5,555 bases of DNA from JACRBK01 sp964427955 (GCA_964427955.1 CAYRWY010000400.1:1-5555), one strand, 5' to 3'. Positions 1 through 5,524 are shown, counted from the first letter of the stretch. The notes: generated by a model from the sequence alone, not told the origin. Translations and numbers: made by a program.

Positions 1-1
1 G

Positions 2-48
2 ACACAGAGCACACAGAGGAAAAACGAGAGAAGAGCGAAAAGATTGTT
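2..48. repeat. Degenerate dispersed CACAGAGG-type repeat, copy A
   Basis: The window opens with two 9-nt tandem units (ACACAGAGC, ACACAGAGG at 2-19) followed by purine-rich sequence and AGATTGTT at 41-48. The same two anchors, the 12-mer CACAGAGGAAAA (12-23) and AGATTGTT, recur in the same order at 2964-2975 and 2996-3003, with spacing differing by only 3 nt. This identifies a dispersed repeat rather than chance purine richness. Positions 49-136 after it are AT-rich and hold nothing I can name; no convincing promoter or gene was seen there. Confidence 0.55.
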
Positions 49-136
49 TTACTGACACTGACATGACTTTTTAAAACAAGGCTACTGATCAATCTACTGA
101 GGCTCGCATAAAAAACTAAACTTTTGATGCCCACTG

Positions 137-249
137 TTGACCTCACCCCCTACCCCCTCTCCAATCATGCTGGAGAGGGGGATTGAACTTCGGGTGGAGT
201 ACGTCCCCTCTCCGCTTTTTTCGGAGAGGGGATTGAGGGGTGAGGTAAA
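137..249. repeat. MITE-like element with terminal inverted repeats and two hairpins
   Basis: The ends form an imperfect inverted repeat: TTGACCTCACCCC (137-149) against the complement of GGGGTGAGGTAAA (237-249), 12 of 13 matching. Inside are two perfect 10-bp hairpins: CCCCCTCTCC (153-162) with GGAGAGGGGG (172-181) around a 9-nt loop, and CCCCTCTCCG (205-214) with CGGAGAGGGG (222-231) around a 7-nt loop. It carries no transposase and I see no clear target-site duplication. Related sequence recurs at 5360-5402 and, inverted, at 5525-5555. C-rich intergenic repeats of this style are familiar from Chloroflexota genomes; that these move as MITEs is inference. Confidence 0.75.
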
Positions 250-283
250 TATCTCTGACAAAAAGTTTGGCTATTTGTGCCAG

Positions 284-298
284 GATCAGGTGCTGATC
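284..298. promoter_or_regulatory. Small dyad in the operon leader
   Basis: A perfect 6-bp inverted repeat GATCAG-GTG-CTGATC lies 21 nt before the proposed TTG start of the first gene. It could be a small operator or an mRNA hairpin next to the ribosome binding site. A 6-bp dyad can also arise by chance, and no convincing -35/-10 pair was found near it. Confidence 0.2.
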
Positions 299-306
299 GT
301 CACTCG

Positions 307-322
307 AAGGAGTCGAGAGTTG
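307..322 (+). promoter_or_regulatory. Ribosome binding site and TTG start of the first operon gene
   Basis: AAGGAG at 307-312 is followed by 7 nt and then TTG at 320-322. This is the only strong Shine-Dalgarno sequence in the open frame. It decides the start against the longest frame, which begins at a TTG at 137 inside the repeat element. Translation from 320 also places a hydrophobic segment right at the N-terminus, as expected for an exported protein. Confidence 0.7.
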
Positions 323-901
323 TTCCTCATTCGTTCGCTGATCTGGATCGGGGTGCTGTTCATGGTGGTAGCCGGAGCGGTGGCCGGGGTGCGCGCCGTC
401 GGGCAGACCGCGCCGCTGACGCCCACCTACCTGCAAACCGGCGCGTGCGAGCAGCCGTGCTGGCAGGGCCTGCGCCCCGGTATGGATTACATCGATCACG
501 TGATGGATCAGGCGTCACGCGGCAGCCCGTACAGCGCGCGCACCACCGACTACGGCGACGGCATCGCCCAATCGTTCGAGCTGAGCACCTACGGCGTGCT
601 GACCCTGGCGGACGTGATCCACGAATTCGGCCCACCGGAGCGGGTGAGCTGCCTGGGCACGGATCATTCCAGCCTGTTTCCGGGCGAGCCGTGGGTAATG
701 TCGGCCCAGCTCTATTTCGCCGGAGGGCTGGTGGTGGTCGATGTCGTACGCCCGGACACGTATACCCGCCTGACGCCGGACATGCGCGTGCGGGCGGTGC
801 AGTATTTCGCGCCGGGCGATCCGGTGTATCCCATCGGGCAGACGACCGCGTGGTACGGCTTCGCCTCGACGCACCGGCGCTATCGTGACTGCCATCCCTA
901 G
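320..901 (+). CDS. Small exported or membrane-anchored protein of unknown function (CxxPCWxGxxPG type)
   Basis: The protein is 193 aa from the TTG start. Residues 5-25 are a hydrophobic segment after a single Arg, fitting a signal anchor or signal peptide, so the rest is probably extracytoplasmic. C43-E-Q-P-C47-W-Q-G-L-R-P-G-M gives the cysteine-proline-tryptophan pattern I associate with uncharacterised Chloroflexota secreted proteins. The segment around residues 96-109 (LADVIHEFGPPERV) resembles the 'V..lGpP' helix-turn of BamE/SmpA-like domains, a weak analogy only. Cysteines 43, 47, 111 and 191 could form disulfides. No enzyme motif is visible. The stop codon TAG overlaps the Shine-Dalgarno of the PAP2 gene 11 nt downstream, so the two are probably cotranslated. 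The open frame extends upstream to 137, but that part is translated repeat. An ATG at 362 is the only nearby ATG and would cut the hydrophobic segment. Confidence 0.75.
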   Translation: MFLIRSLIWIGVLFMVVAGAVAGVRAVGQTAPLTPTYLQTGACEQPCWQGLRPGMDYIDHVMDQASRGSPYSARTTDYGDGIAQSFELSTYGVLTLADVIHEFGPPERVSCLGTDHSSLFPGEPWVMSAQLYFAGGLVVVDVVRPDTYTRLTPDMRVRAVQYFAPGDPVYPIGQTTAWYGFASTHRRYRDCHP

Positions 902-912
902 GGGGTGCTGAG

Positions 913-1560
913 ATGATCTGGCGCGATCCACTGCTGCGGGCCTGTGTCGTGATCGGGGTGATCGGCCTGCTGGTGTCGCTGACCCTGGCGGCGGCGATTT
1001 CCGGCGATAACGCCCTGACCCGCTTCGACCGGGACTTTGCGAATTCTCTGCACGATCACACGCGTTCGCCGCTGGTCGAATTCTTCAAGGGGATCGCCTG
1101 GATCGGCCCGAAAGGCGTCTACCTGGGCGGCGTGCTGGCCGCGATCTGGCTGATCGCGCGCCGGGCATGGTGGCCGCTGGGGATCGGCGTGATCACCCTC
1201 GTGGGCGGCAGGCTGCTCAACATGCAGCTCAAGCAGCTTTTCGACCGGCAGCGGCCCAACTTCGCCGATCCGCTGGCCGTCGAGCCGGGCGGGAGCTTTC
1301 CCAGCGGCCACGCCATGATGGCTATGCTCGGTTACGGCTTCCTGGTGCTGCTGCTGTGGCCGCGCCTGCCCAGCCGCCGGGCACGGATCGCGCTGGCGGC
1401 GAGCACGGTGGTCTACGTCCTGCTGATCGGTTTCTCACGGCTGTATCTGGGGGTACACTACCCCAGTGACGTGATCGCAGGCTACACGATGGGCGGCGTA
1501 TGGCTGCTGCTGTGGGCCGGACTGTGGAGGCGACATGTTCAACTGGAGAACTCGCACTAA
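913..1560 (+). CDS. PAP2-family membrane phosphatase
   Basis: This 215-aa integral membrane protein carries all three signature motifs of the PAP2/phosphatidic acid phosphatase superfamily: K107x6R114P115, P130SGH133, and S175R176x5H182x3D186. In this family the motif-3 histidine (here H182) is the nucleophile and the PSGH histidine (H133) the acid. Hydrophobic spans at about 9-29, 66-83, 86-103, 134-150, 158-174 and 188-204 give the usual six-helix layout with the active site facing outward. Likely substrates are lipid phosphates or diphosphates such as phosphatidic acid, phosphatidylglycerol phosphate or undecaprenyl diphosphate; sequence alone does not choose among them. The length is normal for bacterial members. 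AGGGGG at 900-905 overlaps the previous stop codon and sits 7 nt before ATG. The 3' end overlaps the next gene by 26 nt. All catalytic residues are present, so it is probably active. Confidence 0.93.
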   Translation: MIWRDPLLRACVVIGVIGLLVSLTLAAAISGDNALTRFDRDFANSLHDHTRSPLVEFFKGIAWIGPKGVYLGGVLAAIWLIARRAWWPLGIGVITLVGGRLLNMQLKQLFDRQRPNFADPLAVEPGGSFPSGHAMMAMLGYGFLVLLLWPRLPSRRARIALAASTVVYVLLIGFSRLYLGVHYPSDVIAGYTMGGVWLLLWAGLWRRHVQLENSH

Positions 1561-2197
1561 CCTGGACCCGTATTTCCGAGCGGTCTACGCGATGCAGTTC
1601 ATCGCGGCGCTGGCCGCGGCTGCCGGGCTGTTCCTGCGCTGGTGGGACGGTCCGACCATCGACGCCCTGACCGCGTTCAACCTGCTGGATCGCAGCCTGC
1701 ACCAGTTTCGCCACCAGGACCCCGCCGTGATCACCGAGCCGCTGGGGATGCTGTGGCTGCTCGCCCCGGCGATCCTGATCGGCGCGCTGCGCGGCTTCAC
1801 CGGGCTGCTGGTCGTGCCGGTCTGGTACCGCAAGCTGGCGCTGGTCGCGTGGGGCGTGGGCTTTCTATCCCTGGCCCATTTCTACATCAACTATGGCCGC
1901 CAACTGGCCGACGATTCCCCGCTGAAAGACGGCCACATCCAGATCGGCTTCTGGCTGACGTGTTCCTCGACCCTGCTGCTGGGACTGCTGATCTTGACGG
2001 AGTGGCTGATCCGGCCCCAGAGCGACACCTGGGCGGCACAGGGTCCGGTCGAGGGCAAGCCGGTCAACGACGCCGAGCGGCTGTGGCGCGGCGAATACCT
2101 CACCTGCCCCCACTGCGGCATGTTGAACGAGCTGGGGGCGCGGTCGTGCTTCAACTGCCACAACGTCCTGTTCGATTTTCGCGATCCGCCACCCTAG
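1535..2197 (+). CDS. Multi-pass membrane protein with C-terminal zinc ribbon
   Basis: I do not recognise this 220-aa family. Hydrophobic segments lie at about 15-34, 71-92, 101-118 and 138-158, giving four probable transmembrane helices. A hydrophilic tail of about 60 residues follows and ends in C191-P-H-C194 ... C205-F-N-C208, a CxxC-x10-CxxC zinc ribbon like those often appended to prokaryotic membrane proteins. With an even number of helices both ends would be on the same side, probably the cytoplasm. TGGAGG at 1525-1530 lies 4 nt before ATG inside the end of the PAP2 gene, and the 26-nt overlap implies translational coupling. The aromatic-rich early part (W35, W36, then H56 to H60) has no motif I can name. 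The ribbon may be a docking or structural domain; DNA binding should not be assumed. Confidence 0.82.
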   Translation: MFNWRTRTNLDPYFRAVYAMQFIAALAAAAGLFLRWWDGPTIDALTAFNLLDRSLHQFRHQDPAVITEPLGMLWLLAPAILIGALRGFTGLLVVPVWYRKLALVAWGVGFLSLAHFYINYGRQLADDSPLKDGHIQIGFWLTCSSTLLLGLLILTEWLIRPQSDTWAAQGPVEGKPVNDAERLWRGEYLTCPHCGMLNELGARSCFNCHNVLFDFRDPPP

Positions 2198-2205
2198 GGA
2201 GACTT

Positions 2206-3048
2206 ATGCTGCCCTTCCTCGTCCTGGCCCTGGCCAGCGGCGCCACCCTGATCGGGATCGGCGTGTGGATCGAACGCCGTCCGCCAGCCGCGCCCGTGAT
2301 CCAGCCGATCACTCCCTCGATTTCGGTGGAGGGTGTCACGCCGGGCCAGCGCGTCCGACAGATTGCCGCGCGCCATCCTCGCCCGCTGTACGCCGTGCTC
2401 GAAACGGGCGCCTGGCTGTTGATCGCGCTGACCGTGGTCGATCACCTGCGCGATCCGCGTGACGGCCCGGTCGCCTTCGTGATCTGGGCGCTGGCCATCG
2501 GACCGCACGAGATCGGACACTTCATCTGCCTGCCGTTCGGCTGGTTCCTCAACGTGGCGGGCGGCTCGATCTGGCAGCTTCTGATCTTCATCCTGCCCGC
2601 CGTGTTCGCCCTGACGGTGCGGAAGCAGATCAGCGGGGCGCTGCTGTTCTGGGCGCTGACCGGGCACAGCCTGATCAACCTGGCGCAGTACATCGGCGAT
2701 GCGCGCGCCCGGAAGCTGCCGTTGATCTTCGGCATGAGCAAGGATCATCACGATTGGTGGAACCTGCTGCGCGACGTCGGGCTGCTGCAATACGATCACC
2801 TCTTCGCGGCGCTGGCGACCGGGACCGGCGTGGCGTTGATCGCCGGGGCGGCGGCGCTGGGGATCGTGACGGCGTGGGCGGTGCCGCGGACCCGGCTCGG
2901 CCCGGCAGCGCGGTACGAGGGATCGCTGTGGTCCGCCCTACGCGACGGGCTGCGAGCGGAGACCACAGAGGAAAAGCGGGAGAAAAACTGTGGTGAGATT
3001 GTTCTTTCTGGACGGAACGAGGAGAGCGCGAAACAATGGACCGACTGA
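2206..3048 (+). CDS. Multi-pass membrane protein with HExxH motif (putative metalloprotease-like)
   Basis: The protein is 280 aa from ATG 2206, chosen because AGGGAG (2196-2201) lies 4 nt upstream and overlaps the previous stop codon. Hydrophobic segments are near 3-21, 63-79, 88-108, 116-137, 143-162 and 198-226. H101-E-I-G-H105 lies at the end of one of them, as in intramembrane zinc proteases of the M50/site-2 class. Other striking blocks are G119-G-S-I-W-Q, N158 ahead of Y162-I-G-D-A-R167, L171-P-L, and H182-D-W-W185. I recall similar blocks from uncharacterised bacterial membrane proteins, but the classical M50 second motif (NxxPxxxLDG) is not obvious. N158/D165 or H181/H182/D183 could supply further metal ligands; this is inference. 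Residues 252-280 are read from a dispersed repeat and look unconserved. The 3' end overlaps the next gene by 13 nt. Proteolytic activity is plausible, not shown. Confidence 0.82.
   Translation: MLPFLVLALASGATLIGIGVWIERRPPAAPVIQPITPSISVEGVTPGQRVRQIAARHPRPLYAVLETGAWLLIALTVVDHLRDPRDGPVAFVIWALAIGPHEIGHFICLPFGWFLNVAGGSIWQLLIFILPAVFALTVRKQISGALLFWALTGHSLINLAQYIGDARARKLPLIFGMSKDHHDWWNLLRDVGLLQYDHLFAALATGTGVALIAGAAALGIVTAWAVPRTRLGPAARYEGSLWSALRDGLRAETTEEKREKNCGEIVLSGRNEESAKQWTD
2962..3003. repeat. Degenerate dispersed CACAGAGG-type repeat, copy B, inside a gene end
   Basis: CACAGAGGAAAA (2964-2975) and AGATTGTT (2996-3003) match positions 12-23 and 41-48 in order. A perfect 7-bp inverted repeat, ACCACAG (2962-2968) and CTGTGGT (2988-2994), encloses 19 nt. 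This copy is in frame with the HExxH gene and encodes part of its lysine- and glutamate-rich tail, and it ends 33 nt before the start of the TPR gene. Confidence 0.55.
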
Positions 3049-4580
3049 TCATCCGGCGGCTGCACGACATGGAAGCGGAAGAGGGTCCGGCGCCCGGCGC
3101 GGCGCTGCGGCGGCTGACGGTTTGCCGGGGCGGCTTCAACCGTGAGGCGGCGGCGGCCCTGCTGGGACTGGACGGCGACCGGCTGGAACAGCGGCTCGCG
3201 ACCCTGCGCGCATGGCAGTTCATCGCCTGGCACATGGTGGTGAACGGACACCGCCGCGAGCGGTACGTGATCGATCCGCTGGTGATCGCCGCCGCGGGAA
3301 CCGATCCGGAGGCTCCCCCCGTGCACTACGCCTACTTCGTCGGGCTGGCGCAGCGCTGCCGTGAGACCGGCGACTGCACCAGACTCGGCGCCGAATGGAG
3401 CAACCTGGATGCCGCCTTCACCTGGGCGCTGGGCCAGGACCTCGCCGCCGCGTACCAGTTGTACACCGCCAGCGCCGACTATTGGACCCGGTCCGGCCAT
3501 GCGGCGGAGATGCTGGGCTGGATCGAGCGCGTCGCCGGGACCGCCGACGATCACCCCGATCCGCTGCTGCGGGGGACGATCTTCAACGCGCTGGGGGCGG
3601 CGTACCAGGCCCATCCCGCCGGAAACCCGCGCGACAACCTGGATCGGGCCATCTTCGCCTACCATCACGCCATCGAGCAGTACGACGTGACCGCCGCGCC
3701 GCAGCTTTACGCCGCCATGCAGCACAACCTGGGGACGGCCCACGCCGATCTGGCCCGCTACGAGGATCGGGCGGAAAACTTGTGGAGGGCGATCCTCGCC
3801 TACAGCACCGCCCTGCCCTACCGCCCGCCGGAAACGGACGAAGCGGGCTTCACCGCCACCCAAAGCGCCCTGGGCACGGCGTACCGCGATCTGGCCGGGA
3901 TCACCGACCGCGCCTCGAACCTGGACCGGGCGATCCGCGCCTATCACACCGCCTTACGCCACACCGCGCCAGATTCCGCTGACCGTGCCGCGCTCCACAA
4001 CAACCTGGGCAACGCCTACCGCGACCTGGCAGGCGTGAAGAACGCTACCGCCAACCTGCGCCGCGCCATCGACGCCTATCACGTCGCCCTGCGGCTGCGC
4101 ACGCCGCGCCGCGCCCCGCAGGACTATGCCACCACCCAGAACAATCTGGGCGCGGCCTACCGCGCGCTGGCCGATCAGGAAGACCTGGTCCCCAACCTGC
4201 ACCGGGCCATCGACGCCTTCGAAGAGGCGCTGCGCCACACCAGCCCGCAGCAGACCCCGCTCGATTATGCCGCCGCGCGCAGCAATCTCGGCGCGGCCTA
4301 CCGCGCGCTGGCGAAGATCGAAGATGGGCCGGGCAACCTGGCCCGCGCATCCGCCGCGCTCGACGAGGCACTGCGTTACGTCACGCCGCAGACCGCCCCG
4401 CTGGACTATGCCCGGACGCAGGCCAATCTCGGGCTGGTGCGACAGGATTTGGGCGACACGGCGGGGGCCGTAGCGTGCTGGCAGGCGGCGGCGCAGCACT
4501 TCCAACGACTGGGCGAAATCGACAAGGCCGAGCTGATGCTGGAATGGATCGCCGCGGCCAACCCGGACCAAACCCGTTGA
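3036..4580 (+). CDS. TPR protein resembling the C-terminal half of a STAND regulator
   Basis: The protein is 514 aa and soluble. Residues 20-64 (alternating L-R-R-L-T-V-C-R-G-G-F-N-R-E-A-A-A and a leucine helix) match the winged helix that follows the NB-ARC/AAA module in LuxR- or AfsR-like STAND ATPases. Residues 72-168 continue the usual helical linker: the RERYVIDPL segment, HYAYFVGLAQ, then WSNLDAAFTWAL and GWIERVA. From about 183 come six TPR units anchored on an NLG/ALG-AY motif (near residues 185, 231, 278, 323, 370, 417), spaced 45-47 residues, plus a degenerate seventh near 464. P-loop, Walker B and a DNA-binding domain are all absent, and the preceding DNA codes for a different gene, so this is a headless form. 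GAGGAG (3019-3024) lies 11 nt before ATG; the gene overlaps the HExxH gene by 13 nt. A scaffold or sensor role is inferred. Confidence 0.85.
   Translation: MDRLIIRRLHDMEAEEGPAPGAALRRLTVCRGGFNREAAAALLGLDGDRLEQRLATLRAWQFIAWHMVVNGHRRERYVIDPLVIAAAGTDPEAPPVHYAYFVGLAQRCRETGDCTRLGAEWSNLDAAFTWALGQDLAAAYQLYTASADYWTRSGHAAEMLGWIERVAGTADDHPDPLLRGTIFNALGAAYQAHPAGNPRDNLDRAIFAYHHAIEQYDVTAAPQLYAAMQHNLGTAHADLARYEDRAENLWRAILAYSTALPYRPPETDEAGFTATQSALGTAYRDLAGITDRASNLDRAIRAYHTALRHTAPDSADRAALHNNLGNAYRDLAGVKNATANLRRAIDAYHVALRLRTPRRAPQDYATTQNNLGAAYRALADQEDLVPNLHRAIDAFEEALRHTSPQQTPLDYAAARSNLGAAYRALAKIEDGPGNLARASAALDEALRYVTPQTAPLDYARTQANLGLVRQDLGDTAGAVACWQAAAQHFQRLGEIDKAELMLEWIAAANPDQTR
4142..4312 (+). repeat. Near-identical 30-bp segments in adjacent TPR units
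   Basis: Positions 4142-4171 and 4283-4312 match at 29 of 30 bases, including 23 identical in a row (4149-4171 and 4290-4312), exactly 141 bp (47 codons) apart. The other TPR units are much more diverged at the DNA level. This indicates a recent unit duplication or gene conversion between the units starting near residues 370 and 417. Confidence 0.7.
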
Positions 4581-4605
4581 CCAAAGCCCATCCTGTTCGT
4601 ATAAT
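4577..4605 (+). promoter_or_regulatory. Near-consensus housekeeping-sigma promoter for the histidine phosphatase gene
   Basis: TTGACC (4577-4582) is separated by exactly 17 bp from TATAAT (4600-4605), a perfect -10 hexamer and a 5/6 -35 hexamer. Transcription would start near 4612, leaving a leader of about 36 nt before ATG 4648. The -35 box begins in the last sense codon and includes the TGA stop of the TPR gene. The match is the best promoter in the window and separates the phosphatase from the operon upstream. Confidence 0.8.
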
Positions 4606-4617
4606 CGCAGAGCGATT
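4603..4617. promoter_or_regulatory. Dyad overlapping the -10 box and start site
   Basis: AATCGC-AGA-GCGATT is a perfect 6-bp inverted repeat with a 3-nt centre. It shares three bases with the -10 hexamer and covers the predicted start site, a typical place for a repressor operator. It might instead act as a weak hairpin terminating the upstream operon, as TTTC follows it, but the stem is short. Confidence 0.3.
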
Positions 4618-4647
4618 TCAAATGACCTGAGGGCAGAAGAGGACGTT

Positions 4648-5226
4648 ATGCGGCTGATTTTGGTTCGTCATGGACAGGCCGAACATCGGGGGACGGAAGA
4701 AGACAATCTGTATCTGACCGACATGGGTAAGCGCCAGGTAGACCTGCTCGGTCGATGTCTGGCGGTCAACGAGCCGGGCATCGACGCGATCATTTGCAGC
4801 CCCCTGCGGCGCGCGCGCGAAACCACCTCGATCCTGAGCCGCTACGTGCACGCCCCGGTCAAGGTCGATGACGACCTGCGCGAGACGACCCACGATTTGC
4901 TGATCAAGCTGCCCCGGCTGGTCCATCCCTCGGACAACGGCCCGCATTACTACATCCTGCCCGCCGACAATTATTACCAGCGTTTCGCCGAACAGACGCG
5001 CCGCGTGCTCAATCGCCTGATCGAGAATCCCGACTCGATCCAGACCAAGATGGTCGTCTGTCACGGCGGGACCGCCGCGACGCTGATCCGCGCGCTGTTG
5101 CGCTGCCATCACCTGAATATCTGGATGCACAACACGGCCATGCATTACCTGACCTGGCAAGAAGGGCTGTGGGACCTGCGCGGGATCAACTACGTGCCGC
5201 ACCTGCCGCATGACATGCTGACGTAG
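4648..5226 (+). CDS. Histidine phosphatase (phosphoglycerate mutase-like) family protein
   Basis: This 192-aa cytoplasmic protein begins with the family hallmark R7-H8-G9, in which H8 is the residue phosphorylated during catalysis. L23-T24-x-x-G27 and S51-P-L-R54-R-A-R57-E-T follow as in branch-1 members, E79 is the likely proton donor, and C138-H139-G-G supplies the second active-site histidine. All expected catalytic residues are therefore present. The length is normal for small bacterial members, which include phosphatases of sugar phosphates, cobalamin and nucleotide metabolism; the substrate cannot be read from the sequence. A purine-rich site, AGAAGAGGA (4635-4643), lies 4 nt before ATG. 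The gene has its own promoter and is 67 nt from the TPR gene, so it is probably regulated apart from it. Downstream lies only repeat DNA. Confidence 0.93.
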   Translation: MRLILVRHGQAEHRGTEEDNLYLTDMGKRQVDLLGRCLAVNEPGIDAIICSPLRRARETTSILSRYVHAPVKVDDDLRETTHDLLIKLPRLVHPSDNGPHYYILPADNYYQRFAEQTRRVLNRLIENPDSIQTKMVVCHGGTAATLIRALLRCHHLNIWMHNTAMHYLTWQEGLWDLRGINYVPHLPHDMLT

Positions 5227-5229
5227 AGT

Positions 5230-5278
5230 ACAGTGAGCAGTTCACAGTAGACAGTAAACAGTTTTCAGCTATCAGCCC
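5230..5278. repeat. Seven tandem heptamers, (A/T/G)CAGNNN
   Basis: Starting 4 nt after the phosphatase stop codon, the sequence reads as seven consecutive heptamers: ACAGTGA, GCAGTTC, ACAGTAG, ACAGTAA, ACAGTTT, TCAGCTA, TCAGCCC. CAG is invariant at positions 2-4. Two more units lie on the other strand at 5477-5490 (complement TCAGTTA TCAGTTT). Degenerate heptamer arrays like this recall the short tandemly repeated sequences described in cyanobacteria, and similar strings occur in Chloroflexota. A function is not known to me. Confidence 0.7.
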
Positions 5279-5359
5279 AAAAACACCGGCGATAGCGCGA
5301 AGCGATCCCCGGGTGGATAGGTGGGCCAGAAGCATTGAGTAGGCGAAAATTCGCTGCGT

Positions 5360-5402
5360 TTGACCTCACCCCCGGCCCCCTCTCCACCCGGTGGCGAGGG
5401 GG
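5360..5402. repeat. Partial copy of the C-rich hairpin repeat
   Basis: TTGACCTCACCCC at 5360-5372 is identical to the left end of the element at 137-149. It is followed by the same CCCCCTCTCC block and a hairpin: 5377-5387 pairs with 5391-5401 (11 positions, one mismatch) around CCG, and C5376/G5402 extends it. The second hairpin and right end of the 137-249 element are not recognisable after it, so this is a partial or divergent copy. Around it, 5279-5359 and 5403-5447 hold no gene that I can see. Confidence 0.65.
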
Positions 5403-5449
5403 AGCGGCGCCGCCGCGCCCTGCTTTGAAAAATGAAAATCCGCCCCAAG

Positions 5450-5471
5450 AACAGGCGTATAGCCTGTTTTT
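5450..5471 (+). terminator. Terminator-like hairpin with T tract
   Basis: AACAGGC (5450-5456) pairs perfectly with GCCTGTT (5462-5468) around the loop GTATA, and the run of five T ends at 5471. This fits a weak to moderate intrinsic terminator on the plus strand. It lies 224 nt after the phosphatase gene, separated by repeats, so it would end a long 3' untranslated region. With five A/T bases outside it may also work poorly. Confidence 0.4.
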
Positions 5472-5524
5472 GCTTCAAACTGATAACTGACGTTACACAA
5501 CTCCCCATTCCAGGCTGTTTGGGG

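Noticed and set aside
44..112. Operon promoter in the AT-rich start of the window
   Set aside because: Hexamers such as TTGTTT at 44 and CATAAA near 107 lack a partner at 16-18 bp; not good enough to call.
137..249. Complete insertion sequence
   Set aside because: It is only 113 bp with no transposase and no clear target-site duplication; at most a MITE-like derivative.
137..319. N-terminal 61 codons of the longest frame of the first gene
   Set aside because: They translate the inverted-repeat element, start at a TTG without a ribosome binding site, and place proline-rich sequence before the signal segment.
1642..2205. Upstream extension of the HExxH gene frame
   Set aside because: It overlaps the zinc-ribbon gene in another frame, has low-complexity Arg/Pro/Ala composition, and ATG 2206 has a proper ribosome binding site.
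2796..3947. Long minus-strand open frame (383 codons)
   Set aside because: It is antisense to the TPR gene; high GC creates long shadow frames, and the product is a Gly/Val/Arg-rich string with no domain.
3954..4571. Minus-strand frame with repeated AVGRA-like segments
   Set aside because: The repetition mirrors the TPR units on the other strand; no independent coding signal.
5230..5278. CRISPR array
   Set aside because: The units are 7 nt long with no spacers and no cas genes.
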